A DNA stretch of 64,000 nucleotides from Deltaproteobacteria bacterium. GTDB lineage: Bacteria > Desulfobacterota > Binatia > Binatales > Binataceae. Position numbers and translations under genes: made by a program. This document shows positions 54,698-63,697 of the stretch, piece after piece. The stretch covers positions 1 to 64,000 of the forward strand of contig JAKBMB010000007.1 in assembly GCA_021831785.1 (NCBI GenBank), written 5' to 3'. The notes beneath the pieces were generated by a model, which did not search any database, was not told the origin of the DNA, and was given only the letters and a program-made list of their open reading frames with translations. Each line of letters opens with the position of its first letter. Position 1 is the stretch's first letter.

Positions 54698-55665
54698 ATG
54701 CCGTATCCCTCTCGGATGGTTTCGCGCCGGCGGACGTCAGCGAGCTTTTGTGCTCCCACGAGCTTTTCAAGGCACTCTGCGTGCGAGCCTATCGAATATA
54801 CATGCTTCTGGAGATAGTCGCGAAAATCGCCCCGGAACATCGCCCCCATGGCTTCGATGATCCCTTCCGGGTCGCTCGCGTAGTAACCCTGCACGGTGCC
54901 CGGATAAGCCCCAAAGGGAGCGTGCACGACCGCGTCAACTACAAAATGCGGAATCGAGTTTCGCCCTGGGTCACGGCGAATCTCGTCGGTCGAGATTATT
55001 TCCTCGGTCGACAAGATTACTCGCTTGGAGGCCAGCGCACACTCCTGATGCGCGATCCCGGTGCCGAAAACGCGCGCGTTTCCGTACTCATCCGCCTGAT
55101 GGACGTGGATGAGGCTCACGTCGGGGTTCAGCGCGGGGACTAATAGAATCGGCTGGTCCGTGTACGGATCCGTCACAAGTTTGCAGCCGGAGTACTCAAA
55201 GCCGCTGGTCGCGCCGAAGCTACGGGCAGGGAGAAACGGCACGCCCATTGCCCCAGCTTTCAGACGCAGCGTCATGATCGCATTGGAGTACTCGAAGAAC
55301 TTGCATCTACCCTCCCTCACTGCGCGCGAGATCCACGGACCGAAGCCAATGAAGCCGATGTCTACCCGATCCGCGCATCCCGCTTCCACCAGCAGCGCGC
55401 AGGCCACGTAGGTGAACTTGCCGCACACCCAGAGGCGCTTTTTGCGCTGGCGGATCACCTCGCGCATCAGCGACGAAGGCCCGCGCTGGAAATAGTTGCA
55501 ATCGTAGGCGAGATAGTCGCCGTCGCGCACGAACTTTTCTACCGCCTCCCTCTCCGACATCAGCTTAGAGACCGTCGCGCGCGGCTTGTTCTCGCGCACA
55601 AACGCGCGGAATCCGTCAGGATCGACCTTGAAATATTCCCCTTTGCCCTCTTCACGGATGAGCAT
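54694..55665 (-). CDS. CoA-transferase alpha subunit, IpdA-like
   Basis: 323 residues: VSKLMSEREAVEKFVRDGDYLAYDCNYFQRGPSSLMREVIRQRKKRLWVCGKF is the CoA-transferase family I start. GCADRVDIGFIGFGPW, SFGATSGFEYSGC and LVPALNPDVSLIHVHQADEYGNARVFG are further IpdA-type blocks. A GGAGG site precedes the ATG. It forms a pair with the beta subunit. Neighbouring nitroreductase-fold genes suggest ring or unsaturated-ring substrates, an inference only. Confidence 0.8.
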   Translation of the reverse strand: MLIREEGKGEYFKVDPDGFRAFVRENKPRATVSKLMSEREAVEKFVRDGDYLAYDCNYFQRGPSSLMREVIRQRKKRLWVCGKFTYVACALLVEAGCADRVDIGFIGFGPWISRAVREGRCKFFEYSNAIMTLRLKAGAMGVPFLPARSFGATSGFEYSGCKLVTDPYTDQPILLVPALNPDVSLIHVHQADEYGNARVFGTGIAHQECALASKRVILSTEEIISTDEIRRDPGRNSIPHFVVDAVVHAPFGAYPGTVQGYYASDPEGIIEAMGAMFRGDFRDYLQKHVYSIGSHAECLEKLVGAQKLADVRRRETIREGYGI

Positions 55666-56331
55666 ACGGCGCGCACCTCCTCTTGGCGTGAGCTAAACGA
55701 TGAAGCGCCGCCGAGGACCGGCCTTGCAGGCCCATATTTTATTGCGCAACGACCTTTTTACCCCACTACTTAACTCAGCACTCCCCCTCAGCGGGTGGCG
55801 AAGCTGTCAAAACCGTGCAGGCCAAGCGACGTCTTACGGACAGTCTCCGCTTCCTACAAGCTTGCTCTGGGCCGAGCCACAGCGGCGGGCTCGCCAACAT
55901 ACCGGTTGGCTCGTCGCCCGTAACGGAAGCAGTCCGCCTCTCTGCCGGCTAGCCCAGCCGTTAAGGGTGTCGTTAGGTAAACCGGCTGCTCGGTGTCCGG
56001 CCCGACCTTACTGACTCGCGCTGCGGGCAGTCGAGTCGCAAGACCAGCAACGCCAGGTTACATTCAGCCCATCAGACGAAGGCCGCCCTTCCTCGTCGCT
56101 CGCCATCAAGTTCCTAAACCAACTTGCCGCTTGGATAAGAGCGTTCACGAGATGGGTGCGGCAAGCGCATTGAATCAGCGACCGCAGCCCGAACATCGGT
56201 GCGATAACTCGGGGATGCGGTATGCGGCTTATCTCGGAAAATGACCTTCAGCCCGGCGCGCTCTCCGTCATTCTCGTGACTCGCATAATTATTACGCGAC
56301 CCCCCTCACGCAAAGGCGCGGCAACCGAGAA
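55666..56331. other. 660-bp stretch without a supported gene
   Basis: Short frames here show no family motif. The stretch lies downstream of a truncated recombinase gene on the minus strand, so it may be what is left of a mobile element, but I could not find the catalytic part of a recombinase in it. Confidence 0.45.
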
Positions 56332-56703
56332 TCAAACCTGCATGCCGGATTGAAGTAAGATTCCGTTGTGGATGAGAAAACTCCGAATAGTGTTGCCACG
56401 CCGAGCGCGCTCGCGCGAATCGGAGGTGTCGCGGCGTGCTTGAAACTCCGCTACGGCCTCAACCATCTTGCGTCGCCCTTTGACGCTTATTTTCGTCTGG
56501 CGGCCTTCCTTGATCAGGAGGCAAGCTTTAACAACCCCGTCGGGGTCTAGGTTTAGGTAACCGCAAAACTCCCCCAACAAAGCGAGACGCCAGGGCTCGT
56601 TGGCGGGTTCCTCGACGCCCGACTGCTCTTTCAAGCCCTTGAACCAGTTCTGGACCGACTCGTAATCCTCGAGGGGCTTCTTCAGTATTGCTATGGGAGT
56701 CAT
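56332..56703 (-). CDS. Tyrosine-recombinase N-terminal (core-binding) fragment
   Basis: 123 residues that look like the SAM-like core-binding domain of phage-type integrases: VQNWFKGLKEQSG, LALLGEFCGYLNLDPDGVVKACL, and RRGNTIRSFLIHNGI, the segment that joins a recombinase arm to its catalytic domain. The catalytic R-H-R-Y domain is absent, as the frame ends at GMQV. It may be a remnant or a truncated recombination factor. Starts with ATG 56703. Confidence 0.6.
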   Translation of the reverse strand: MTPIAILKKPLEDYESVQNWFKGLKEQSGVEEPANEPWRLALLGEFCGYLNLDPDGVVKACLLIKEGRQTKISVKGRRKMVEAVAEFQARRDTSDSRERARRGNTIRSFLIHNGILLQSGMQV

Positions 56704-56767
56704 CGAACCACACAGGTCTGCCGAAATCAGAGACTCGCGTTGCGCTGTCCCCCTGCGCGGCGAAATT

Positions 56768-57556
56768 TTACTCCGGAAGCCCGAACATGCGTGCGAGCGC
56801 CTGGATTTCTTGTTTGCGCCACGGCAGCGGCGCGGGCGCCTGAATCATCTTTGCCGCCTTCAGTCGCTCGGTCACTGCGGGATCCGCTTTGAAGCCGTTG
56901 CCGTACTTGCCCTCGAAAAATTGCTCGTCGAGCGGCGGACGCGGGCGTTGGCCCCCGCCTTCCCAAGATTCGGCAGGATATCCGACCAGCAGCACCCAAA
57001 GTGGCAACCAGTGGTCGGGCGGGTTGACCACCTTCTTGATAGGGTCCGGCACGAACGCGGACAGGCAAACGCCTAACCCTTCGTCGACGCCCGCGAGCAT
57101 CGCCTGACATATCGCATTTCCCGCATCGGAAGCCGCTGCCGCAACGGTCTGCGCTTGGGTCGCATTGTCGGCCAGCGGCTTTAGGATGTTCGGCCAGACA
57201 AACTCGTCGACAAACTTGTGGCTCCAGCCGTGCGTGGCATTCAGCGCTCCGACATCCACCAGCGTTCTGAGCCGCCCTTGCGCGCCAACGAAGGCCTGCG
57301 TATCGATGTAAGTATAAATGTGGACTGGGGCGAGCTCGATGTTCAGGGCGGACACCGGTGTCTTAAGGGCGTCGAGCGTTTGGCGGTCTAGCTGGCTTCG
57401 CTCGACCACTATCGCTTTCAAGAACGTCGCGTTCACGGCGCATGAGGCCAGACGAGCGGCCTCAAGCATGGTCTGGATTTTTTCGCGCTCGACGCGGCGC
57501 CACGACTGGAAATAGCGAATCGAGCGCCGCCGGCCTACCACTTCTTTGAATTCCAT
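56768..57556 (-). CDS. Nitroreductase family protein
   Basis: 262 residues: EVVGRRRSIRYFQSWRRV at the N-terminus (FMN phosphate Arg motif RRSIR), MLEAARLASCAVNATFLKAIVV, NAICQAMLAGVDEGLGVCLSAFVP, LPLWVLLVGYPAESWEGGG. This is the standard FMN-dependent nitroreductase layout. The first substrate-side Asn-Ala pattern is normal. Located beside the CoA-transferase pair; may act in the same route, reducing an enone or nitro group. Confidence 0.85.
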   Translation of the reverse strand: MEFKEVVGRRRSIRYFQSWRRVEREKIQTMLEAARLASCAVNATFLKAIVVERSQLDRQTLDALKTPVSALNIELAPVHIYTYIDTQAFVGAQGRLRTLVDVGALNATHGWSHKFVDEFVWPNILKPLADNATQAQTVAAAASDAGNAICQAMLAGVDEGLGVCLSAFVPDPIKKVVNPPDHWLPLWVLLVGYPAESWEGGGQRPRPPLDEQFFEGKYGNGFKADPAVTERLKAAKMIQAPAPLPWRKQEIQALARMFGLPE

Positions 57557-57664
57557 CCTCGTTGCTCCCCCTAACTCTTAAGTCGCGCCCCATGACTCTT
57601 CTGGCCAGTCACTGACTACGACAGGATGCTTCAGTGGCGAAAAGACGATGTGCCAGTAAATTTT

Positions 57665-57930
57665 TTATCCGATGCCGTTTAGGCCGTCAACGCAACGTCG
57701 TCGCAGAGATTCGGTGAAGGGCAGTCGCGCATCGCCTACAAATACGCCCTTCAGGCGATACAAACAGCCGATGCCGTCGTCGAGAAGGAGGCTGGTCTGC
57801 GCGACGATCGGCACGCGCGGCATATGACCGGCCTGCTCTCAAGCCCGGATGGCCTTGATCGCAACCTATCCGTCCGCTACCGGCATCCGCATGTCCATCG
57901 GGATGGGATCGTGGTTGTCGATCTAGAAGC
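57665..57930 (-). pseudogene. Response-regulator receiver domain remnant
   Basis: Conceptual minus-strand translation reads NHDPIPMDMRMPVADG, then a stop, VAIKAIRA, another stop, EQAGHMPRVPIVAQTS, DDGIGCL. This follows a receiver domain block (DLVLMDMQMPVMDG, AT.AIRA.E, R.PIIALT, D..RCL) with two in-frame stops. The phospho-acceptor Asp position is still readable in MDMRMP. No HK or output domain remains. It is a decayed two-component fragment. Confidence 0.5.
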
Positions 57931-57981
57931 TATCCGACGCACCCTGGCCGATCTCGTGTTCAAGGATAGCCGCGCAAGCTC

Positions 57982-59649
57982 ATGCTGCGCGCTCTGTTGC
58001 GTACAAACTTCCAACTCCGGCGCGCGCACGGTAAAATCTCGGCTGTGGGGAAAACGCCAAGTCTAAAGAGTCCGCCCTCGTTCGCCTTGCTCGACGCCAC
58101 GGGGCGCGAACGCTCGTTTCCGAGCGGGTGTCCCGCGATGCTCTGCTTCGTCAAGGAAGATTGTCCTACGTGCGATTTTTCGCTGCCGCTGATCGACGGG
58201 GCCTTTCGCGCCTTCGGCGAGACGGCCGATATATGGGCCATCGGCCAAGAGCGCGAGGGCAATCTTAAGCTTGTCGCGCGGCATAAGCTTGGGCTGCCGA
58301 TGCTGGACGATTCGGCGCTGCGGGTCTCGTACGGCTTCGAAATCGAAATCGTGCCGACGATCGTCCTGGTCGGCGCCGACGGCGCCGAACTCTGCCGCTT
58401 GGAGGGCTTCGTGCGCGACGAGTGGCGCGGCCTGTTCGCTAAGCTTGCGGAGATCACCGACAAAGCCGCGCCGGCGCTCGACTGGGGCGCCTACCCGGCC
58501 TGGCGCGCCGGGTGCGGCTCCAAGTCGCTGGAGCCGCAAGCAGCGCAGCAGCTCGAAGCCGAAGCCTCGGGTTCGCGCCTGCGCGCGCGCCGTATAGAAC
58601 TAGGCTCGGCCGAGGACCCGTTTGAATTTATGTTCGAGCGCGGGCTCACCGACGGGCTTCCGGTCATACCGCCGACGCCGGAGCGCATCCTGGCCATGCT
58701 CCAGGGCACGCGGCGCGACCCGCAGGAAGTGGTCGCAATCGTGCCGCCGAACATGGCGCCGGCGACGGTGGAAAAGATCGCGGCGAACGCGGTGATGGCT
58801 GGCTGTAAACCGGAGTACCTGCCGGTGGTGCTCGCCGCGCTCGAGGCGGTATGCACTCCCGAGTTCAACATCCACGGCGTCATGGCGACGACCTGGGGTG
58901 CCACTCCGGTAATCGTAGTCAACGGCCCGGTCCGCCATAAGATCGGGATGAACATGGGCCGAATGGTTCTCGGCTACGGCAACCGCGCCAACGCCACGAT
59001 CGGACGCGCGCTCAAGCTGGCGATACGCAATCTCGGCGGCGCGCGCCCGGGCGAGGTGGAGCAAACCGCGCTCGGCTCCGCGGGTAAATACACCACGTGC
59101 TTTGCCGAATGGGAGGAGCGCAATCCGTGGCAGCCGCTTCACGTCGAACGCGGCTTTAAGCGCGAGCAAAGCGTGGTGACCGTGTTTCCCGTCGAATCGG
59201 GTTCGCGCCAGGTCTGGGATCAAACCTCGCGCAATGCAAGGTCGCTCGCGGCGAGCCTGGGTCTCGGTCTTGAAGCCTGCGGGCATCCCAAGGCGCATAA
59301 CTACGAGCCGGAGGTCCTGATCGTCGTCGCCCCGGAGCACGCCGCTACGTTCGGGCGCGACGGATGGACCAAGGCCCAGGTGCGCGAACGAATCCAGGAG
59401 GTCACGGCGCGCCCGCTTGCGAAGCTGCTGCCGAGCTCGGAGTGCGCGGTGGGAACGCCGCCCGCAAGCCTCGGCATCAAGGAGCCCACGGCCGCGGACC
59501 TTGCGCGGCTCATCCCTAAGTTTCGCCGCCCGGAAAGCATCAACATCGTTGTCGCGGGCGGAGAGGCGGGAAAATTCACCGCGATTTTCGCCGGATGGTA
59601 CGACCCGGCCGCCGCGCGCAGCGTAAGCCGCCTGATTGAGGAGGTGTGA
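57982..59649 (+). CDS. Thioredoxin-like domain fused to a UGSC-associated domain
   Basis: 555 residues. Residues about 30-165 form a thioredoxin/redoxin fold with CPTC at 61-64 (MLCFVKEDCPTCDFSLPLIDG) and a cis-proline region at VPTIVLVG. Residues about 200-555 are a second domain of unknown family: EDPFEFMFERGLTDGLPVIPPTPERI, NIHGVMATTWGATPVIVVNGPVR, GRMVLGYGNRANATIGRA and a C-terminal NIVVAGGEAGKFTAIFAGW. The GTG at 58045 is a possible later start. Seven bases separate its stop from the UGSC selenoprotein ATG, so the two are one unit. A redox-partner role is inferred. Confidence 0.7.
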   Translation: MLRALLRTNFQLRRAHGKISAVGKTPSLKSPPSFALLDATGRERSFPSGCPAMLCFVKEDCPTCDFSLPLIDGAFRAFGETADIWAIGQEREGNLKLVARHKLGLPMLDDSALRVSYGFEIEIVPTIVLVGADGAELCRLEGFVRDEWRGLFAKLAEITDKAAPALDWGAYPAWRAGCGSKSLEPQAAQQLEAEASGSRLRARRIELGSAEDPFEFMFERGLTDGLPVIPPTPERILAMLQGTRRDPQEVVAIVPPNMAPATVEKIAANAVMAGCKPEYLPVVLAALEAVCTPEFNIHGVMATTWGATPVIVVNGPVRHKIGMNMGRMVLGYGNRANATIGRALKLAIRNLGGARPGEVEQTALGSAGKYTTCFAEWEERNPWQPLHVERGFKREQSVVTVFPVESGSRQVWDQTSRNARSLAASLGLGLEACGHPKAHNYEPEVLIVVAPEHAATFGRDGWTKAQVRERIQEVTARPLAKLLPSSECAVGTPPASLGIKEPTAADLARLIPKFRRPESINIVVAGGEAGKFTAIFAGWYDPAAARSVSRLIEEV

Positions 59650-59656
59650 CCGAATC

Positions 59657-60172
59657 ATGGAAATAATCGATCCGACCGACGAACGAGTGCCGGTGAGGCG
59701 GACGCTAACCGCTCGGCCGCCCAAGCTTCGCGGCGCCGTCGCCTTGCTCGATATCAGTAAACCGCGCGGCGACGTCTTTCTGGATCGTCTCGCCGAGCTG
59801 CTTGCCGAGCGGCTGCCCCAAGTGAAATTGAACCGCTACCGCAAGCCGACCTTCACCAAGCCCGCGCCCGACGAACTCAGGCGCCTCATCGCTGCCGAGA
59901 ACGATTTCGTCATCGAAGCGCTGGCTGATTGAGGGTCGTGCACGACGTGCAGTGTGCACGACTCGATATGGTTTGAAAGCAGCGCCAGGCCGGCGGTCTT
60001 CCTGGCTTCCAGCGTTTTTGCCGAAGCGGCGCAAAAGCAGGCCGACGCGCTTGGCCTGCCCGAGGTGCGCCGCGTTTTCGTGCCTCATCCGATCCAGGAC
60101 GCGACCAACGACGAGATGAAAGGCAAGGCCGAGGCTGCCGTCGAGCAGGTCATTACCGCGCTCACCCGCTGA
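59657..60172 (+). CDS. UGSC-motif selenoprotein (in-frame TGA as selenocysteine)
   Basis: 171 residues if TGA at 59930-59932 is read as Sec92. The triplets around it are TGA-GGG-TCG-TGC, that is U-G-S-C, followed by T-T-C-S: Sec92 with Cys95 and Cys98 is a redox site. Upstream codons encode MEIIDPTDERVPVRRTLTAR and LRGAVALLDISKPRGDVFLDRLAELLAERL; downstream, in the same frame, ...IWFESSARPAVFLASSVFAEAA and VRRVFVPHPIQDATNDEM. A hairpin begins 0 bases after the TGA (59933-59964). UGSC-containing proteins are an established selenoprotein family. If read as a stop, two short unrelated-looking ORFs result. Confidence 0.85.
59930..59964 (+). promoter_or_regulatory. Candidate bacterial SECIS hairpin after the Sec TGA
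   Basis: Arms GGGTCGTGCAC (59933-59943) and GTGCACGACTC (59954-59964) pair over 11 positions (one G-T pair) around the loop GACGTGCAGT, starting directly after TGA 59930-59932. A loop beginning with G fits SelB recognition. It lies inside the coding sequence, as in all bacterial SECIS elements. An alternative pairing inside the loop region is possible. Confidence 0.75.
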
Positions 60173-60422
60173 GCCCGAGCGCTTAGACAAGGCCGGGGGC
60201 TGACCAATCCTCATGACGTCGGGCCGGCGTGTGGGTCAGCGATCCACCAACGATGAGCCGGTGGGCTCGTCATCGCTAGCGTCCGGCGGCCTGTCAGCTT
60301 TGTAGGCAAGGCGCCGGTTAAGGATTCTTGCGCGCGTCGGAGAAGCGGTTCTTTCCGCTCCGCATCGCGCACACACCTTCGCGGCCACGCGAAAGCGCGC
60401 GGCCGCGAACGGCAGCGCCCGG
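60173..60422. other. Intergenic stretch, no gene
   Basis: About 250 bases between the selenoprotein gene and the convergent HAD gene. No clear terminator seen. Confidence 0.4.
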
Positions 60423-61115
60423 TCAGCGAGGGGTGCGGCGTTGCTCAAGGCGGAGCAGGAGGTCCGGCAGTTGGTCCATCGAGTGCAGCACGTAATCCGG
60501 TTTGAACTCGGGATGGCTCTGCAGATGCTCGACGCCGCCGGCACCAGTGGCAACCGCGATGGCGGCGCCGAATTCGGCATTGCGCGCGGCCATCGTATCC
60601 CGCGGCTCGTCTCCTACGTAGACGCAATGCGCGGATAAAACGCCGGCCCGGGCGCATGCCAGCTTCAAGCTTTCCGTCTTGTCCAGGGCGCTCAGATTGT
60701 TGATGGAAGCGGTCAGCACGTGATCCAGGAACCCGGCCAATCCGCAGGCGTCAAGCTTGTCGCTCAGCATCGCCGGGTCGCCGGGCCGGCTCGTCACCAC
60801 GCCGGTGGTATAATTGCGCTGCTTAAGCTCGGCCAAGGTTTCCGCAACACCCGGCAGGACCTCAAGTTGCGCGCTCAGCGTCTGGGCCATGAAGTGCGAC
60901 AGAGCGAGCTTTGCGTACTGGTGCCTTAACTGGTCCGGCACTCCCAGCGACAGTCCCTCTCTCAGTAGCAGCTCGTAGTAACGTTCGCGCGTCAACGCCT
61001 GCTGGTTCCCGATACGCTCGAACGCATAGCACGCCGACGCGTAGAGCGGCCCGCGAATATCAATCAAGGTTCCATCGAGGTCAAAAAAGACCGCGTCAAA
61101 TCTTCGTCCACCCAT
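60423..61115 (-). CDS. HAD family phosphatase (phosphoglycolate-phosphatase-like)
   Basis: 230 residues of HAD subfamily IA: motif I FFDLDGTLIDIRG, motif II VVTSRPGDPAMLSDKLD, lysine motif NLSALDKTESLKLACARAG and motif III VYVGDEPRDTMAARNAE. The alpha-helical cap region (about 20-85) is typical of PGP or pyrophosphatase PpaX relatives. It precedes slt on the same strand with 69 bases between. Substrate unknown. Confidence 0.85.
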   Translation of the reverse strand: MGGRRFDAVFFDLDGTLIDIRGPLYASACYAFERIGNQQALTRERYYELLLREGLSLGVPDQLRHQYAKLALSHFMAQTLSAQLEVLPGVAETLAELKQRNYTTGVVTSRPGDPAMLSDKLDACGLAGFLDHVLTASINNLSALDKTESLKLACARAGVLSAHCVYVGDEPRDTMAARNAEFGAAIAVATGAGGVEHLQSHPEFKPDYVLHSMDQLPDLLLRLEQRRTPR

Positions 61116-61184
61116 GGCTTTATGAAAAGCTCGGGCCTTCAGCGCGCCCGTACCCTCAATCTCCCTGCGAGTCGTCTGCGGGCT

Positions 61185-63353
61185 CTAGTCCCGCGCCGAC
61201 ACGGTTGAAAGCGAAGCCCCGCGCCGCGCGGGGAGGTACAGCATCCGGTATTCGCGCAAGCCTCCGATTACTCGTTTCACATAGCGGCGAGTCTCGTTGT
61301 ACTCGATGTTTTCGACCCATTCGTCGTCATCGCCGGGGAACCTTGCGTTCCAGCGCTCGACGGCCTGCTCACCGGCGTTATAACCTGCGGCGGCCCTGAA
61401 TAGGTCGCCGTCAAAGCGGTTGAGCAGGCGCCTAAGCTCCAGCGCTCCAAGTTCAAGGTTGCGCTGCGGGTCGTAAAGATTGAGTTGACCGGCCGGCTCT
61501 CCGGCGAGCCGGCCGGCGGTCGCGGGCAGCAATTGCATCAGGCCTTGCGCGTCGGAAGCGGAGCGCGCGCGGGGGTTAAAAAGGCTTTCCTGGCGCGCCA
61601 CCGCGAGCAGCACATAAGGCTCGACGCCGGCGCGGGTGCCGATCGCGGTGACCCAGTCCCAGTAAGCGCGCGGGTAGCGCAGGCGCTCGGCCACGGCCGG
61701 ACGCAATTCGCCAAGCTGCTCCATCCTCATCGCCACCATGATCGCGTCGTAGTAGTCGTCGGCGGCTTGCAGCTTGACCAGCACAAAGTCGCGCAGGTCC
61801 TGCTGTTGGCCGGCGAACCTGCTCAGCGCGAGCAGCTCGCCGGCCATCAGGCGCTTAAGCTCCAGCGCTGCAAGCTCGTTGACCCGTGTCAAATGGAATG
61901 CTGCCGGACCGTCGACCCGCGGCGGGTTCTCCGCCATGAGATCGCCGGCCGCGGCGGCCGGCAAGAGGGGTGGGCGCTCGGCCGCCTTGCGGGCGGCGAG
62001 CGCGGGATAGTAATTGCTGGCCAGGCTCTGCGCCACCTGTTCGAAGCGAGCGAGCGCCCGCTCGCGCTGCCCCGACTTCTCCCATGCCCGCGCTTCCCAG
62101 TAACCGAATCTGTCGCGGGCCGAACCCGCGGGCGCCTGCTCGCGCAGCTTGCCGAATTGCTCGGCCGCGGCGCGATACTCCCCGCCCATGTAAAGCATCC
62201 AGAGCGCGCGAAATCTCGCTTGCGCGCCGGCCTCGCTCCGCGGATAGCGCGCGGCCAAGCGCAGGTATTCGATGCGCGCCCGGCTGAGATCGTGCTCTTC
62301 CTCGGCAATGCGCGCCATTCTCAACATCGCCTGGGATGCCAGCGGGTTGTCGGGAAAGTCGCGCGTGACCCGGCTAAACCAGCTCCTAGCCTGCTCGGTC
62401 TGGTCGACATGCCAATACCACAGCCCCAAGGCGTAGGTCGCTTGGGGCGCAGCCGCGCCGTTCGGCGCTACTTCCAGGTAGCGATCGAGCGCGCGTTTTT
62501 GGCGGGCGCGGTCGGTATGCGCGGCGGCGCGCGCCTCAACCCACAAAAGCTCGGCCAGCGTCTGTTCGCTCGGCCTAAGCGTGAGCGCTTTGTCGACTAC
62601 CGCAAGCGCCTGCTCCGGAAGCCCTTCCCTGAGCAGCAGCTCGGCCTCGGCCCTGAACTCGGCTGCGGTGTGTAATCCGATGAGGTCGGAGTAGAGCTTG
62701 CGCAGTCCGCTCTGCAGCGCCCGCGCCTTGGCGTCGGCCGCGGAGCGCGGAAACTCGCGCCGCACGAGGTCTAACTGGGTGTTGGCGGCGCGGACATCCT
62801 GCTGGCCGATCAGCGCCGCGGCCAAGACTACGCGTGTCTCGCCTTCGAGCTCGCTGCCGGCGGTTTTCGGCAGCAAACGCGCGGCGGTTTGCTCGGCGCG
62901 CGCGAATTGCCCCTGCTTAAGCGCTAACTTCGCCAGTTCGAGTTCGCTGCGGTTAGCCAAAATACTCTGAGGGTAGTTCTGCAACAGCCGCTCGAAGCTG
63001 GTCTCGGCTGCGCCAAGCTGGCCGAGCCCGCTTTGCGCGCGTCCCAGATAGAACAATACGTAATCGCCCAGATTGGGGTAGCGCCCGCCGAGCGATGCCA
63101 ACACCTGTACCGCCTGCTCCAGATCGCCGTTTAGCTCGGCCCGATAGCCTCGTAGGAACTCTTGGCGCGCCGCAGCCAGCCAGGCCGGCGCAGGCGCCGC
63201 CTTGACGGACGGCACCGGGGTCGTTGCCGGCCCCGACGGCGGCACAGTGTCTCTTGGACCGGCTGCGGCGCGCAGCGGCGTCAGGACTAACGCGAGCGCC
63301 AAAGCGCCGCTCAGATGCTTTGCAGACTTGCCAGATTTCCTCACGCCGCCCAT
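61185..63353 (-). CDS. slt: Soluble lytic transglycosylase (Slt-like)
   Basis: 722-residue periplasmic murein transglycosylase. A hydrophobic signal (about 14-35, ALALALVLTPLRAAAG) is followed by a Pro/Ala linker, then about 500 residues of TPR-type superhelical repeats (for example YLGRAQSGLGQLGAAETSFERLLQNYP), and a C-terminal SLT catalytic domain with the Glu motif ARQESLFNPRARSASDAQGLMQLLP (Glu near residue 590) and AAGYNAGEQAVERWNARF. Length and layout equal Slt70-type enzymes. It cleaves between MurNAc and GlcNAc with 1,6-anhydro ends. Confidence 0.92.
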   Translation of the reverse strand: MGGVRKSGKSAKHLSGALALALVLTPLRAAAGPRDTVPPSGPATTPVPSVKAAPAPAWLAAARQEFLRGYRAELNGDLEQAVQVLASLGGRYPNLGDYVLFYLGRAQSGLGQLGAAETSFERLLQNYPQSILANRSELELAKLALKQGQFARAEQTAARLLPKTAGSELEGETRVVLAAALIGQQDVRAANTQLDLVRREFPRSAADAKARALQSGLRKLYSDLIGLHTAAEFRAEAELLLREGLPEQALAVVDKALTLRPSEQTLAELLWVEARAAAHTDRARQKRALDRYLEVAPNGAAAPQATYALGLWYWHVDQTEQARSWFSRVTRDFPDNPLASQAMLRMARIAEEEHDLSRARIEYLRLAARYPRSEAGAQARFRALWMLYMGGEYRAAAEQFGKLREQAPAGSARDRFGYWEARAWEKSGQRERALARFEQVAQSLASNYYPALAARKAAERPPLLPAAAAGDLMAENPPRVDGPAAFHLTRVNELAALELKRLMAGELLALSRFAGQQQDLRDFVLVKLQAADDYYDAIMVAMRMEQLGELRPAVAERLRYPRAYWDWVTAIGTRAGVEPYVLLAVARQESLFNPRARSASDAQGLMQLLPATAGRLAGEPAGQLNLYDPQRNLELGALELRRLLNRFDGDLFRAAAGYNAGEQAVERWNARFPGDDDEWVENIEYNETRRYVKRVIGGLREYRMLYLPARRGASLSTVSARD

Positions 63354-63697
63354 CGCGCCTCAACTTCGCTGCCGATAGCCTCAGCTTTCAAGTGTAAAGG
63401 CGCCCGCAGGAATACCCAACTCCTGGCCCATCAAAATCGGATCGGCGCAAGCCCGGCTCAGCCCTTGTCGAGGCCTGGTTTTGCGGCGCGTTCTACGGCG
63501 GCTCGTTCACCGTTCTTTGACTGGAGCCGCTTTGACCGCTACGCCGGCCCAAGCGCCGCGTACCGCCTTGCTCAGTCTCGGCGAACTCGACTTAGGGTTG
63601 AGATTTGCACCGCGCAACCGCATTATACAAGCTAGGCACAATAACCCGCGGCTTGGGGCGCGTTCAATTCGAAGCCGCGCCGCGACCGGGTAGACCG
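63354..63697. other. Intergenic stretch, no gene
   Basis: Divergent region between slt and maf, about 340 bases. Short frames have no motif. It should hold both promoters. Confidence 0.45.

Noticed and set aside
58600-59724. A 374-codon frame antisense to the thioredoxin fusion
   Set aside because: It is the opposite strand of a gene with clear conserved motifs.
61485-62675. A 396-codon frame antisense to slt
   Set aside because: Slt motifs on the other strand explain the open frame.
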